Shown here one piece after another: positions 52,122-59,394 of a DNA stretch of 59,394 nucleotides. Source of the stretch: Chloroflexota bacterium. Its GTDB lineage: Bacteria; Chloroflexota; Anaerolineae; Aggregatilineales; Phototrophicaceae. Positions within the stretch are counted from its first letter, which is position 1; the number at the start of each line of letters is the position of its first letter. The position numbers and the translations under genes are program-made. The notes under the pieces were generated by a model, which was not told the DNA's origin, searched no databases, and saw only the letters and a list, made by a program, of their open reading frames with translations. The stretch is from NCBI GenBank assembly GCA_026707665.1, contig JAPOWK010000042.1, positions 1 through 59,394 on the forward strand. Reading direction: 5' to 3'.

Positions 52122-53858
52122 TCATTCCTCGAAGAGATTCTCCCCGTGCGAGAGGCGCCGCGCGATGGTGAAGGTCTGCAACTGCGAGCGCATGGTCGGG
52201 GCGTGGGCAGCCAGGTAGCGCGCCGCCGCGATGAGAACGTGATTGGCGCGCTCTATTGATTGCTCCCTGATAATGCTGTACTGATTGAAAGCCGCTTCCA
52301 CACATTGAATCGTGTGAAAATCGCGATCTTCACGCAGCAGCAAATGCCCCATCTTCGCCATGAGTTTTTCCGGCGATCCACCGCTGACGAGATACTGCGC
52401 CGCCAGCGCCCCCGCCTGATTGACTTGCTGCTGCAAATTGAGCAGCGGCGCAAAGTCAGCGAGCAGGACATCGGGATCGGCAACTGGATTGGGTGCTGGC
52501 AGCCGCACCGAAGGCAGGTTCAAAAAGCGATCGAGATAAATGCTCATCGCCGCGTCGAATATGCCGCGCGTCAAGCCAATGGAGTTGACCCGCTGCAAGC
52601 CCTGATGCACCGCGTTGGCGAAGGTGAAGGTATGGAGCGCGGTATCCCAATCGCCGAATTCATTGCTGGTGTGGAAATGGGCGATGCGGCGGGCGGCGGC
52701 GTAGGCAATGATGCCGGCCAATTCAACCGGCGAAATGCCCTCTCTCAGGCAATTGAGCAGCAAGCCGATAATAGGCTGTGGCTCGTCGCCGAGCAGGGTC
52801 GGCATCATCGCTTCGACTTCATAGCTGGCGTCGCGCCCCGCTCCCTGTTCCAATGCCGCTGGCAGTTCAGCGAAGGCATCTTCCAGCAGCGGGATGAGAT
52901 CGATCGGCTTGCGCCAGGCGTTTGACTCTTCCATGCGGCGTGCGTCGGTCAAGTTGGGCACGACGCTGGTGAATGCCAGCTCGGCCTGCTGCCAGCCGGC
53001 GAGATCAACAGAGGTCAGTGCCTTGTTGATGAAGTCCAGCGTATGCCCGGCGTCAAGATAACGATGGTCGGTCGCCGCGGTGAAGAGCATATCGGCGATC
53101 TGCACATCATCAGCGCCCGCCCTGAGCGCGGAAACGATGGCGCGCTCGCCCGCTTGCGCGTCGCGCACCTCGACGAACTGGCGGAACCATTCCTTCAAGG
53201 TGGGGATATCCGTTTCGTCATTGGGCAGGGGACGCGGATTGAAGCGGGGCGACATGCCGGCCGTGTCACTCGCCACATCGGCCAGACCATGGAAGAGCGC
53301 CAGCGGGCGGTCCTCCTCGTCCAGGTAAGGGACCAGATTGATCGCGCAGCCAAGGGTGGTCAAGCCGCGCCCCCAATCCATGCCGCGATAGAAGGTGCCG
53401 AATTCCAGCCCAATACGGAAGGGTTCGGCCGGCAACACCGCCTGACCAAGCAGATTGATCACCGCCTTGGCGACCACCAGACTGAGATTGTGCTGCAAGC
53501 CGTCTCTTAGGCGATTGCGCTGATGCTCAATTGTATTGCCGTTCGCGCTTAGGTCGACGTAAATCTCGCCATCGCGCAGTTCGACTGGGAAGCTATCAAT
53601 ATCGTCGGCCCAGAGGTCAAAGGCGCCGCCGCTGGCCAGGTCGAAACGGGCATGATGCCAGTGGCAACTCAAGATGCCGTCTTCGACCGAGCCCTTGTCC
53701 AGGGGAAAGCCCATGTGCGGGCAGCGATTGTCGAGTGCGTAAACGCGGTCGCCATAGAGGAAGAGCGCCAGCGTTTTGCCATTGGGATGAACTGTGATGC
53801 AGCCTTTGCCCTTAAGATCCTCGAAGCGCGCGACCGATACAAAATTGTTTCCTTCCAT
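52122..53858 (-). CDS. Rieske [2Fe-2S] domain fused to large helical domain of unknown function
   Basis: 578 residues. N-terminal Rieske domain (about 1-105) with cluster ligands in DNRCPHMGFPLDKG and SCHWHHARFDL (C-x-H and C-x2-H). The remaining ~470 residues are mostly alpha-helical: LRAGADDVQIADMLFTAATDH, HTLDFINKAL, EVEAMMPTLLGDEPQP, and RIAHFHTSNEFGDWDTALHTFTFANAV with several His. I do not recognise it with certainty; parts recall questin-oxidase-like helical proteins. A soluble electron-transfer or oxygenase-like role is possible. Convergent with rsgA, 17 nt apart. Confidence 0.75.
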   Translation of the reverse strand: MEGNNFVSVARFEDLKGKGCITVHPNGKTLALFLYGDRVYALDNRCPHMGFPLDKGSVEDGILSCHWHHARFDLASGGAFDLWADDIDSFPVELRDGEIYVDLSANGNTIEHQRNRLRDGLQHNLSLVVAKAVINLLGQAVLPAEPFRIGLEFGTFYRGMDWGRGLTTLGCAINLVPYLDEEDRPLALFHGLADVASDTAGMSPRFNPRPLPNDETDIPTLKEWFRQFVEVRDAQAGERAIVSALRAGADDVQIADMLFTAATDHRYLDAGHTLDFINKALTSVDLAGWQQAELAFTSVVPNLTDARRMEESNAWRKPIDLIPLLEDAFAELPAALEQGAGRDASYEVEAMMPTLLGDEPQPIIGLLLNCLREGISPVELAGIIAYAAARRIAHFHTSNEFGDWDTALHTFTFANAVHQGLQRVNSIGLTRGIFDAAMSIYLDRFLNLPSVRLPAPNPVADPDVLLADFAPLLNLQQQVNQAGALAAQYLVSGGSPEKLMAKMGHLLLREDRDFHTIQCVEAAFNQYSIIREQSIERANHVLIAAARYLAAHAPTMRSQLQTFTIARRLSHGENLFEE

Positions 53859-54057
53859 GATCAGGCCTCCACGAATCTAGCCTAAACGTATTTCCTAAGT
53901 CCCTCACTCGGTGCCACCGAGGCAAGGAATGCGGGTATTATTATGGATGAGGCGGGCTGCTAGGCTCTTACATAATTGGCGGCTGGCGGTGGGGGCGGGC
54001 GCTTGTCCGCTATCTCCACATTTGCTAGACTCACAGCGTTGAACGAGAGGATCATCC

Positions 54058-55629
54058 TTGCCCGAACAAGCCCTCTATCTCAAATGGCGCCCGCTCTCAT
54101 ACGATGATGTTGTCGGCCAGGAGCATATCACGCGCACACTGCGGAATGCCTTGATTCGTGGCCGCGTTCGCCATGCCTATCTCTTCAGCGGGCCGCGCGG
54201 CACGGGCAAGACGACAACGGCGCGCTTGCTGGCAAAAGCGGTGAATTGCACGCACGCGGACGCCGGCCAGCGCCCCTGCAATGCCTGCGCCAATTGCATG
54301 GCGATAAACGAGGCGCGCTTTCTTGATCTCATCGAGATTGACGCGGCCTCGCATACCGGGGTTGATGATGTGCGCGAGCTGCGCGACAAAATCGCCTTCG
54401 CGCCGGGGGAGGGCAGCTACAAGGTCTACATCATCGACGAGGTCCATCGCTTCAGCGGCAACGCCTTCGACGCGCTATTGAAGACGCTGGAAGAGCCGCC
54501 AGCGCACGCGATCTTCGTCTTGGCGACGACCGAAATCGACAAGGTGCCGGCTACCATCAAGAGCCGCTGCCTGCAATTTGAATTCCGCCGTGTCTCGCTG
54601 AAGGAATTGCTAGCGCGCCTGACATACATCACCGAACAAGAGTCGCTGTCCATCGAGCCGGCGGCGCTGGAATTGATCGCGCGGCAAGGTACGGGAAGCG
54701 TCCGCGACAGCATCAGCCTGCTCGATCAGATCGTGGTCGATCCCGACGAAACAATCACGCTGGAAGTGACGCAGAAGCTGCTCGGCACGGCGCATTCGCT
54801 GCAGGTGGGTCAGTTGGTGGAAGCGCTCGCCGAAGAAGATGTCGCGCGCGGCATCCACCTGATCAATATGGCGATTGACGGCGGAAGTGATCCGCGGCAG
54901 TTTGGTCAGCAGATTGTCACCTACCTGCGCAATGTCATGCTGACGCAGACGGCCAGCGTCGATTTGGTCGAAGCAGCGCCGGAAGAGGGAGCGACCTACC
55001 AGCAAATGGCTGCGCGATTCAGTCGCTCGCGTTTGTTGAAAGCGATTCGCGCCTTCAATGCGGCGGTCAACAATTACACCGGTGGCTGGCAGCCGCAGCT
55101 TTCGCTGGAACTGGCGCTGATTGAAATCTTGCAGGAGGAGCAGCCGCCTGTGGCGCAGGTTCCGCCGGGGCGGCCGCCAGCGGCTGCGAGCGACCCGCCT
55201 GAAGCGTCGCCAGCGCGCCCGGCCACCGGCCAGGATTACCAGCGGGCGCCGGCAAGCGCGCCGGGCGAACCGCCCGTGTACTCTGCCGCGAAGATTCAAG
55301 CGGGCTGGTCGGAGCTTTTGTCGCAGGTGTATCGATACAACAGAAACCTGCCAGCTTTGCTGGAGCACGCTCACGCGCGCCTTATAGAAGGCAACCGGCT
55401 TGTCCTCGGCGTCACGACCGAGTTCTTCCGCGATAAGATCACGTCCGCTGACCGGGCGAAGTTCATTGAACAGGCGATTTACGACTTACACAAGGTCAAG
55501 CTGCGAATTGAAGTTCGCGTCGTCGATACGGTGATGGCGCCGGAAGAGGCGAGCGAAAGCGCGGAAGTGCCGGTCGACGATCCACTGATCGCGGCCGGCA
55601 AGGAATTGGGCGGCGTCGTTGATGATTAA
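54058..55629 (+). CDS. dnaX: DNA polymerase III gamma/tau subunit
   Basis: 523 residues from a TTG at 54058, with GAGAGGAT about 5 nt upstream. AAA+ clamp loader: Walker A FSGPRGTGKTTTARLLAKAV, zinc Cys cluster beginning at NCTHADAGQRPCNACANC, DEVH in YIIDEVHRFSG, and SRC in KSRCLQFEF (arginine finger). A Pro-rich linker (about 365-415) leads to a C-terminal tau-like domain. It loads the sliding clamp at replication forks. The next gene starts 8 nt before its stop. Confidence 0.96.
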   Translation: MPEQALYLKWRPLSYDDVVGQEHITRTLRNALIRGRVRHAYLFSGPRGTGKTTTARLLAKAVNCTHADAGQRPCNACANCMAINEARFLDLIEIDAASHTGVDDVRELRDKIAFAPGEGSYKVYIIDEVHRFSGNAFDALLKTLEEPPAHAIFVLATTEIDKVPATIKSRCLQFEFRRVSLKELLARLTYITEQESLSIEPAALELIARQGTGSVRDSISLLDQIVVDPDETITLEVTQKLLGTAHSLQVGQLVEALAEEDVARGIHLINMAIDGGSDPRQFGQQIVTYLRNVMLTQTASVDLVEAAPEEGATYQQMAARFSRSRLLKAIRAFNAAVNNYTGGWQPQLSLELALIEILQEEQPPVAQVPPGRPPAAASDPPEASPARPATGQDYQRAPASAPGEPPVYSAAKIQAGWSELLSQVYRYNRNLPALLEHAHARLIEGNRLVLGVTTEFFRDKITSADRAKFIEQAIYDLHKVKLRIEVRVVDTVMAPEEASESAEVPVDDPLIAAGKELGGVVDD

Positions 55630-57580
55630 TCGCCAAGTTGATCTGTTATGGCGGATTCTGGTCGTTGCCACGGTCGATGTACTGAGTCCACTTCTGCTGA
55701 TCTCACTGGCTCTTTTTGCCAGTCTGGGTTATATCCTCACGCTGCTGATGCCGGTCTCAATTCATCATTGGCAGACGGTTCTTTTGCTGTCTTTGATCAT
55801 TTCGCTGCTGTGCCTGAGTCTCCGTGCATATCAAGGCTGGCGGGCTAGCGATTGTTCAGAAGTACAATTTTCGTGGCGGTCACTGCTGCCATTTTTGCCT
55901 CTGCTAATCTTCCTGCCAGTTTTTCGGTTGGAGCTAACCGAGCCGTACGCGCAGATCATTTGGCATGGCGACTTACATGTCGGTTATATTCATCAAATAT
56001 TGTACGGCGCAACGCCGGTCGACAGTATCTTCCTGCCGGGCTATCCGGGGAATCTCTACTGGCTCTATCACGCTTATTTGGCTGCAGTTGTGCGAGTGAT
56101 TTTGCTTGCTCCGCCATTAGCCGCCTCCATTCTCAACATGGCAGCCATCCTTAGCAGCCTGCTATGGATCGCGCTGATGTTGATGCGCTTGAGGATGGCA
56201 TCGGGCCGAACGATTCATCTAGGACTGCTGGCTGTGCTCGTCTATTGCGCTGTGAATCTCACTGGTCCCTTGACCGTATCCGAACAGCTATTGGCAGCTT
56301 CTAATGAACACTTGGCCGCACAAGACATGGTCCCGAAGATTGGCTTCAGTCGATTGCACAGCGTTCTGGGCAAAGTTATGAATTTCACAAGTTTTCCACT
56401 GGCGCTGCTGTCATTTGTGGCGGCATTGAATGTCTGCATTCGCATTGTGCGGGAAGACCTTGATCTGTTCGGGTTAGCAATTCTAACGGCTTGTGTCATG
56501 GTGGGTCTTGCCACGCAGCCAATCGTCGTTCTTTACATTGTGATCTCTTTAATTGGCGGGCTGACTGTTACCGGTTGCGGTTTCTGGCTGGGCAGTCCCG
56601 ATCGACGGTCGGCTTTGAGGTCATATTGGCGACGGTTGACGAGGAGAATCGGCGCCAGATATCTTCTGGTATGGCTCTTGCTGTCAGTCGGTCTTACATT
56701 GCCGCTGGCGAAGTATGCTCTTGAGTTTACAACAGTAAATGGTGTGCCCATACAGATTGGCTTGGCGGTCACGGGAAATCTGGGGATGATTGTTGCCGCC
56801 TTGGCGCTTCTTTTGCCCCTGTTCTTTGTGCAGACCATGGCAAATGTGAGGCGCCCAAGGCGCGCTGAAATATTCATACAGATCAGTGCGTTTATCGGAT
56901 TTCTCATGACCGTCGGCCTTGTTCTCCCGGATAGAAATCAGTATAAGGGCGTCTTTTTCATATCTATTCTTTTCGCCTTGTCCGCGCTCTTTGTACAGCG
57001 GGCGCTGCAGAAATCTGGCCGGAGCATCAGCCGCGTAATCGCACAAGCCATATTGGCCGCGTTGTTGGCGCTTGTAGCCGCCAAAGTAGTCATCGTTACA
57101 CGGTATTACGAAAGTAAGGCAGGCGCACGCTCCTTCGCGTATGACGACATTCACATCAACTACGGGAACCGGATTGAGGCCACCGGATTCGAAGAAGCCC
57201 TGAGTTGGATTCGCAGCCACACATCTGGTGATGCGCTCGTTGTGCTGCCTATTAGAGTTAACAAATACACCCATATGATTCATGAGCGTCAGTTGTATGT
57301 GAGACGAGCCCAATACTTTTTTGTGGATGGCTTGGCGGCGGAATACGAGCGGCGGGCGAAGCAGATTTCGCGCCTGTATACTGCTGAAACCGGAGAGAAC
57401 AACTATCGGGACCTGTTGGAAGAAATGACATCGGAACTTCCTGGTCGCGCGTTTTACGCTGTGGTAGAAGTCGACGATATCAGCCCTGAAACCATGCGGT
57501 CGCGAGGCGCGGCTTTGGTCTTCAGCCACCCTGAGGATGGCGCAAATGTGTATTTGCTTAATCCCGAAAACCGTTCCTAA
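55622..57580 (+). CDS. Large multi-spanning membrane protein, glycosyltransferase-C-like
   Basis: 652 residues from the ATG at 55622 (TTG at 55619 is an alternative); it overlaps dnaX by 8 nt. About 10-12 membrane spans, followed by a soluble C-terminus (SWIRSHTSGDALVVLPIRVNKY, YVRRAQYFFVDG). An early extracytoplasmic loop carries HGDLHVGYIHQI, like the acidic first loop of GT-C enzymes, which use lipid-linked sugar donors. No named family matched. Base composition is clearly less GC-rich than dnaX or recR, which suggests a later acquisition between core genes. Confidence 0.7.
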   Translation: MINRQVDLLWRILVVATVDVLSPLLLISLALFASLGYILTLLMPVSIHHWQTVLLLSLIISLLCLSLRAYQGWRASDCSEVQFSWRSLLPFLPLLIFLPVFRLELTEPYAQIIWHGDLHVGYIHQILYGATPVDSIFLPGYPGNLYWLYHAYLAAVVRVILLAPPLAASILNMAAILSSLLWIALMLMRLRMASGRTIHLGLLAVLVYCAVNLTGPLTVSEQLLAASNEHLAAQDMVPKIGFSRLHSVLGKVMNFTSFPLALLSFVAALNVCIRIVREDLDLFGLAILTACVMVGLATQPIVVLYIVISLIGGLTVTGCGFWLGSPDRRSALRSYWRRLTRRIGARYLLVWLLLSVGLTLPLAKYALEFTTVNGVPIQIGLAVTGNLGMIVAALALLLPLFFVQTMANVRRPRRAEIFIQISAFIGFLMTVGLVLPDRNQYKGVFFISILFALSALFVQRALQKSGRSISRVIAQAILAALLALVAAKVVIVTRYYESKAGARSFAYDDIHINYGNRIEATGFEEALSWIRSHTSGDALVVLPIRVNKYTHMIHERQLYVRRAQYFFVDGLAAEYERRAKQISRLYTAETGENNYRDLLEEMTSELPGRAFYAVVEVDDISPETMRSRGAALVFSHPEDGANVYLLNPENRS

Positions 57581-57656
57581 GAACGAAGTTGTGGTCTCAG
57601 CTTTTATTGAATATATTTACAGGAACAAGGGACGGATTCAAATTAGGAGAGCTTAG

Positions 57657-58031
57657 ATGGCGAAGCGACGCGGCGGCAGACGCAGTTCCTCGGGAATGCC
57701 CGGTGGCGCCAACCCGATGGCGATGCTGCAAAAGATGCAGCAAGACATGGCGGAGGCGCAGGAGAGCCTTGAACATGAAACAACCGAAGTATCCGTCGGC
57801 GGCGGCGCGATCAAAGTGGTCATCACGGGCCATCAACGGGTGCAATCGGTTGAGATCAATCCCGATGTCATTGATATGGACGATGAAGAATGGCTGACGG
57901 ATCTACAGGATCTGCTGGTCGCCGCGGTCAATCAAGCGATTGAGCAAAGCCAGGCGATGGCGGCCGAACGCATGGAAGCGATCACGGGCGGCTTGGGCGA
58001 TATCCCCGGCTTGGGCGGGTTGCTAGGCTAA
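57657..58031 (+). CDS. ybaB: YbaB/EbfC nucleoid-associated protein
   Basis: 124 residues; RBS GGAGAG before the ATG. Family region: MLQKMQQDMAEAQESLEHE (coiled helix), VSVGGGAIKVVITGHQRVQSVEINPDVI, and LVAAVNQAIEQSQAM. A small homodimeric DNA-binding protein. Gly-rich end GGLGDIPGLGGLLG. Usually directly follows dnaX and precedes recR; here a membrane protein gene lies before it. Confidence 0.93.
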   Translation: MAKRRGGRRSSSGMPGGANPMAMLQKMQQDMAEAQESLEHETTEVSVGGGAIKVVITGHQRVQSVEINPDVIDMDDEEWLTDLQDLLVAAVNQAIEQSQAMAAERMEAITGGLGDIPGLGGLLG

Positions 58032-58098
58032 ACCTATCCGCTCCGCGGCGCCCTTGAGCAGTTGTTCGACAGCTCTCGGCATAATCTTGGTGAATGGC

Positions 58099-58704
58099 AT
58101 GAGCAGCGCGATTCCGGAACCGGTGACCAAGTTGACGGAAGCGTTTTCGCGCTTGCCCGGCGTCGGCCCCAAAACCGCGTCGCGCCTGACATTCTATCTC
58201 TTGCGCGCGCCCGATGATTATTCGCTCAGCTTGGCGGCCGCTTTGACCAACCTAAAAGCCCAGACGCGCTTTTGCAGCAATTGCTATAACATCACCGTCG
58301 ACGATCCTTGCGCCATTTGCGCTTCTCGCGATCGCGAAACCGATACGATCGCAGTTGTCGAGGAGCCGCTGGATCTGATGGCGCTGGAGCGGACCGGCAT
58401 CTATCGGGGAAAATATCACGTGCTGCATGGCGCGATATCCCCCGTGAGCGGCATCGGACCCGACGACCTCAAGATTCGCGAGCTGGTCGCTCGAGTTGAG
58501 AAGGGCGAAGCGCGCGAAGTGATTATCGCGACCAATCCGGGCATGGAAGGCGACGCCACCGCCATGTATTTGCAGCGCGAATTGGCAGGCACGGGCGTTA
58601 CATTGACGAGGTTGGCGCGCGGCCTGCCTACTGGTGGCGATTTGGAGTATGTGGATTCGGTGACCTTGATGCGGGCGCTGGAAGGGCGCAGCGAGCTCAG
58701 TTAA
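58099..58704 (+). CDS. recR: Recombination protein RecR
   Basis: 201 residues from the ATG at 58099; an earlier start at 58054 would add 15. HhH region LPGVGPKTASRLTFYLL, four-Cys zinc finger CSNCYNITVDDPCAIC, and Toprim domain TIAVVEEPLDLMALE with GEAREVIIATNPGMEGDATA. Acts with RecO/RecF to load RecA at gaps. Complete and canonical. Confidence 0.96.
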   Translation: MSSAIPEPVTKLTEAFSRLPGVGPKTASRLTFYLLRAPDDYSLSLAAALTNLKAQTRFCSNCYNITVDDPCAICASRDRETDTIAVVEEPLDLMALERTGIYRGKYHVLHGAISPVSGIGPDDLKIRELVARVEKGEAREVIIATNPGMEGDATAMYLQRELAGTGVTLTRLARGLPTGGDLEYVDSVTLMRALEGRSELS

Positions 58705-58780
58705 CATCCGCCTGCCGGCGCGTTTCGCTGGAACATACAGCAACTGCGTCCGCGCGAACCCCGTTTTGCATTCGTCTGTA

Positions 58781-59025
58781 GGGCTTGTCCGGTACTGGGC
58801 CACGCTTTCTCGCCGGTTACACCCCATCCCCCCAACCCCCTTCCTCAGCAAGCTAAGGAAGGGGGAGCACTTCTGCCTTGCGCTCGGTACTACGGGTTTC
58901 TGACTGTCACCCCACCAATTGACCCAACTCTGCCGTCGAGTCACCCTTTCCTAGTTCACTTGGGAAGGGCCGGGGATGGGGTAAGTCGTGGGGAAAACAG
59001 GCTTTCTGCAGTACCGGACAAGCCC
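58781..59025. mobile_element. MITE-like element, full copy C (245 bp)
   Basis: 17-bp perfect terminal inverted repeats, GGGCTTGTCCGGTACTG at 58781-58797 and its complement at 59009-59025. TGTA flanks both ends (58777-58780 and 59026-59029). Its interior matches the reverse complement of 4170-4415 from end to end, including both C-rich boxes and CCTTCC/GGAAGG hairpins. Non-coding. Confidence 0.85.
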
Positions 59026-59051
59026 TGTAGGGGCGTTTCGCTGAAACGCCC
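59026..59051. repeat. TGTAGGGGCG hairpin, TTTC/GAAA arm type
   Basis: GGGGCGTTTC-GCT-GAAACGCCC hairpin right after copy C; same arm sequence as 8744-8765. The right terminus of the family is not seen, so it is truncated. Confidence 0.8.
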
Positions 59052-59394
59052 GCCAACAGCGCCGCCGCGAAAGGGGACAGCCATCAGGAGCAATTCCAAG
59101 CCATTGGATCGCCGAGCGCGGCGCTGGTATACAACGAAACGCATGCGGTCAAGAAGAGCAAAGGCTCGCGCGGTATTTGGCGCCAAAGACGGCGCCAGTC
59201 TGCCATTAACGATGGAACAGAGTTTCCTATCTGTTGCGCGAAGTAGTCTTGCAGCCAGAATCTGCCCCTTCTTTGCAGATTCTGTCTTGACAGGCTTCAT
59301 CCACGCTGATAACCTGTGAACACTGAAGCTGAGGGTAAATCTCTCGCTTTTTTGTCCCCGAGTTGGGGGCGTGCGGATTAACAGCAGAATAGCA
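59052..59394. other. End of window, no gene recognised
   Basis: No gene family, RNA or clear repeat recognised. Short open frames here overlap the repeats on both strands and have no RBS or similarity. Confidence 0.5.

Noticed and set aside
54006..54018. GCTTGTCCGCTATC resembling the left end of the 245-bp element
   Set aside because: Only a short match, without a partner end or target duplication; may be chance.
59287..59315. TTGACA-17-TAACCT as a promoter at the window end
   Set aside because: The -10 matches only half of consensus and no downstream gene is visible.

Overview
The window looks like chromosomal DNA of a GC-rich Chloroflexota bacterium, probably Anaerolineae-like. I infer this from Thr/Pro-rich linkers behind lipoprotein signals, an SH3b lipoprotein, a DUF309 protein, frequent TTG starts, and dense small palindromic repeats. 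No rRNA is present and the call rests on style, not on a marker phylogeny. Genes are tightly packed on both strands, with several convergent pairs that overlap at their stops.

Region by region. (1) 1-9.9 kb is a carbohydrate and sulfate-ester block: the end of a sugar-binding protein, two ABC permeases, a FG-GAP/ASPIC-UnbV protein, a GH29 alpha-L-fucosidase, an Ldh2-family dehydrogenase, a sulfatase and a PhyH-type dioxygenase. (2) 10-16 kb holds tRNA-Arg(ACG) with a good promoter, an SH3b lipoprotein, a polyprenyl synthase and a GT2. (3) 16-24.8 kb is an envelope block: class A PBP, acyltransferase, a TIR-FHA fusion protein, GT4, M28 peptidase, SDR. (4) 24.8-32.3 kb has the primary sigma factor, DUF177, a receiver-like/DUF309 fusion, S9 peptidase, methyltransferase, GT4, and a response regulator whose phosphoacceptor Asp is Glu. 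(5) 32.3-42.8 kb has guaA, a RAM-domain protein, SDR, a SixA-nitroreductase fusion, FmdB-like protein, AcpS, a PucR regulator, DeoC and a haloalkane-dehalogenase-like hydrolase. (6) 43-58.7 kb is core information processing (prfA, prmC, rsgA, dnaX, ybaB, recR) interrupted by cell-surface genes: an MBOAT/SGNH pair between prfA and prmC, and a large membrane protein between dnaX and ybaB-recR. An RlmD/TrmA-like protein lacking its catalytic Cys and a Rieske fusion are also here.

The strongest non-gene signal is a set of interacting small repeats. Two full copies of a ~245-bp element (4170-4415 and 58781-59025) lie in opposite orientation with 17-bp terminal inverted repeats and identical TGTA flanks, both directly beside a second family, TGTAGGGGCG hairpins. 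Those hairpins keep their stem while changing its sequence (three different complementary arm pairs). A third, ~276-bp inverted-repeat element sits at 9978-10253 next to the tRNA. None encodes a transposase, so they look like non-autonomous (MITE-like) elements.

No CRISPR array, prophage, integrase or complete insertion sequence was seen.
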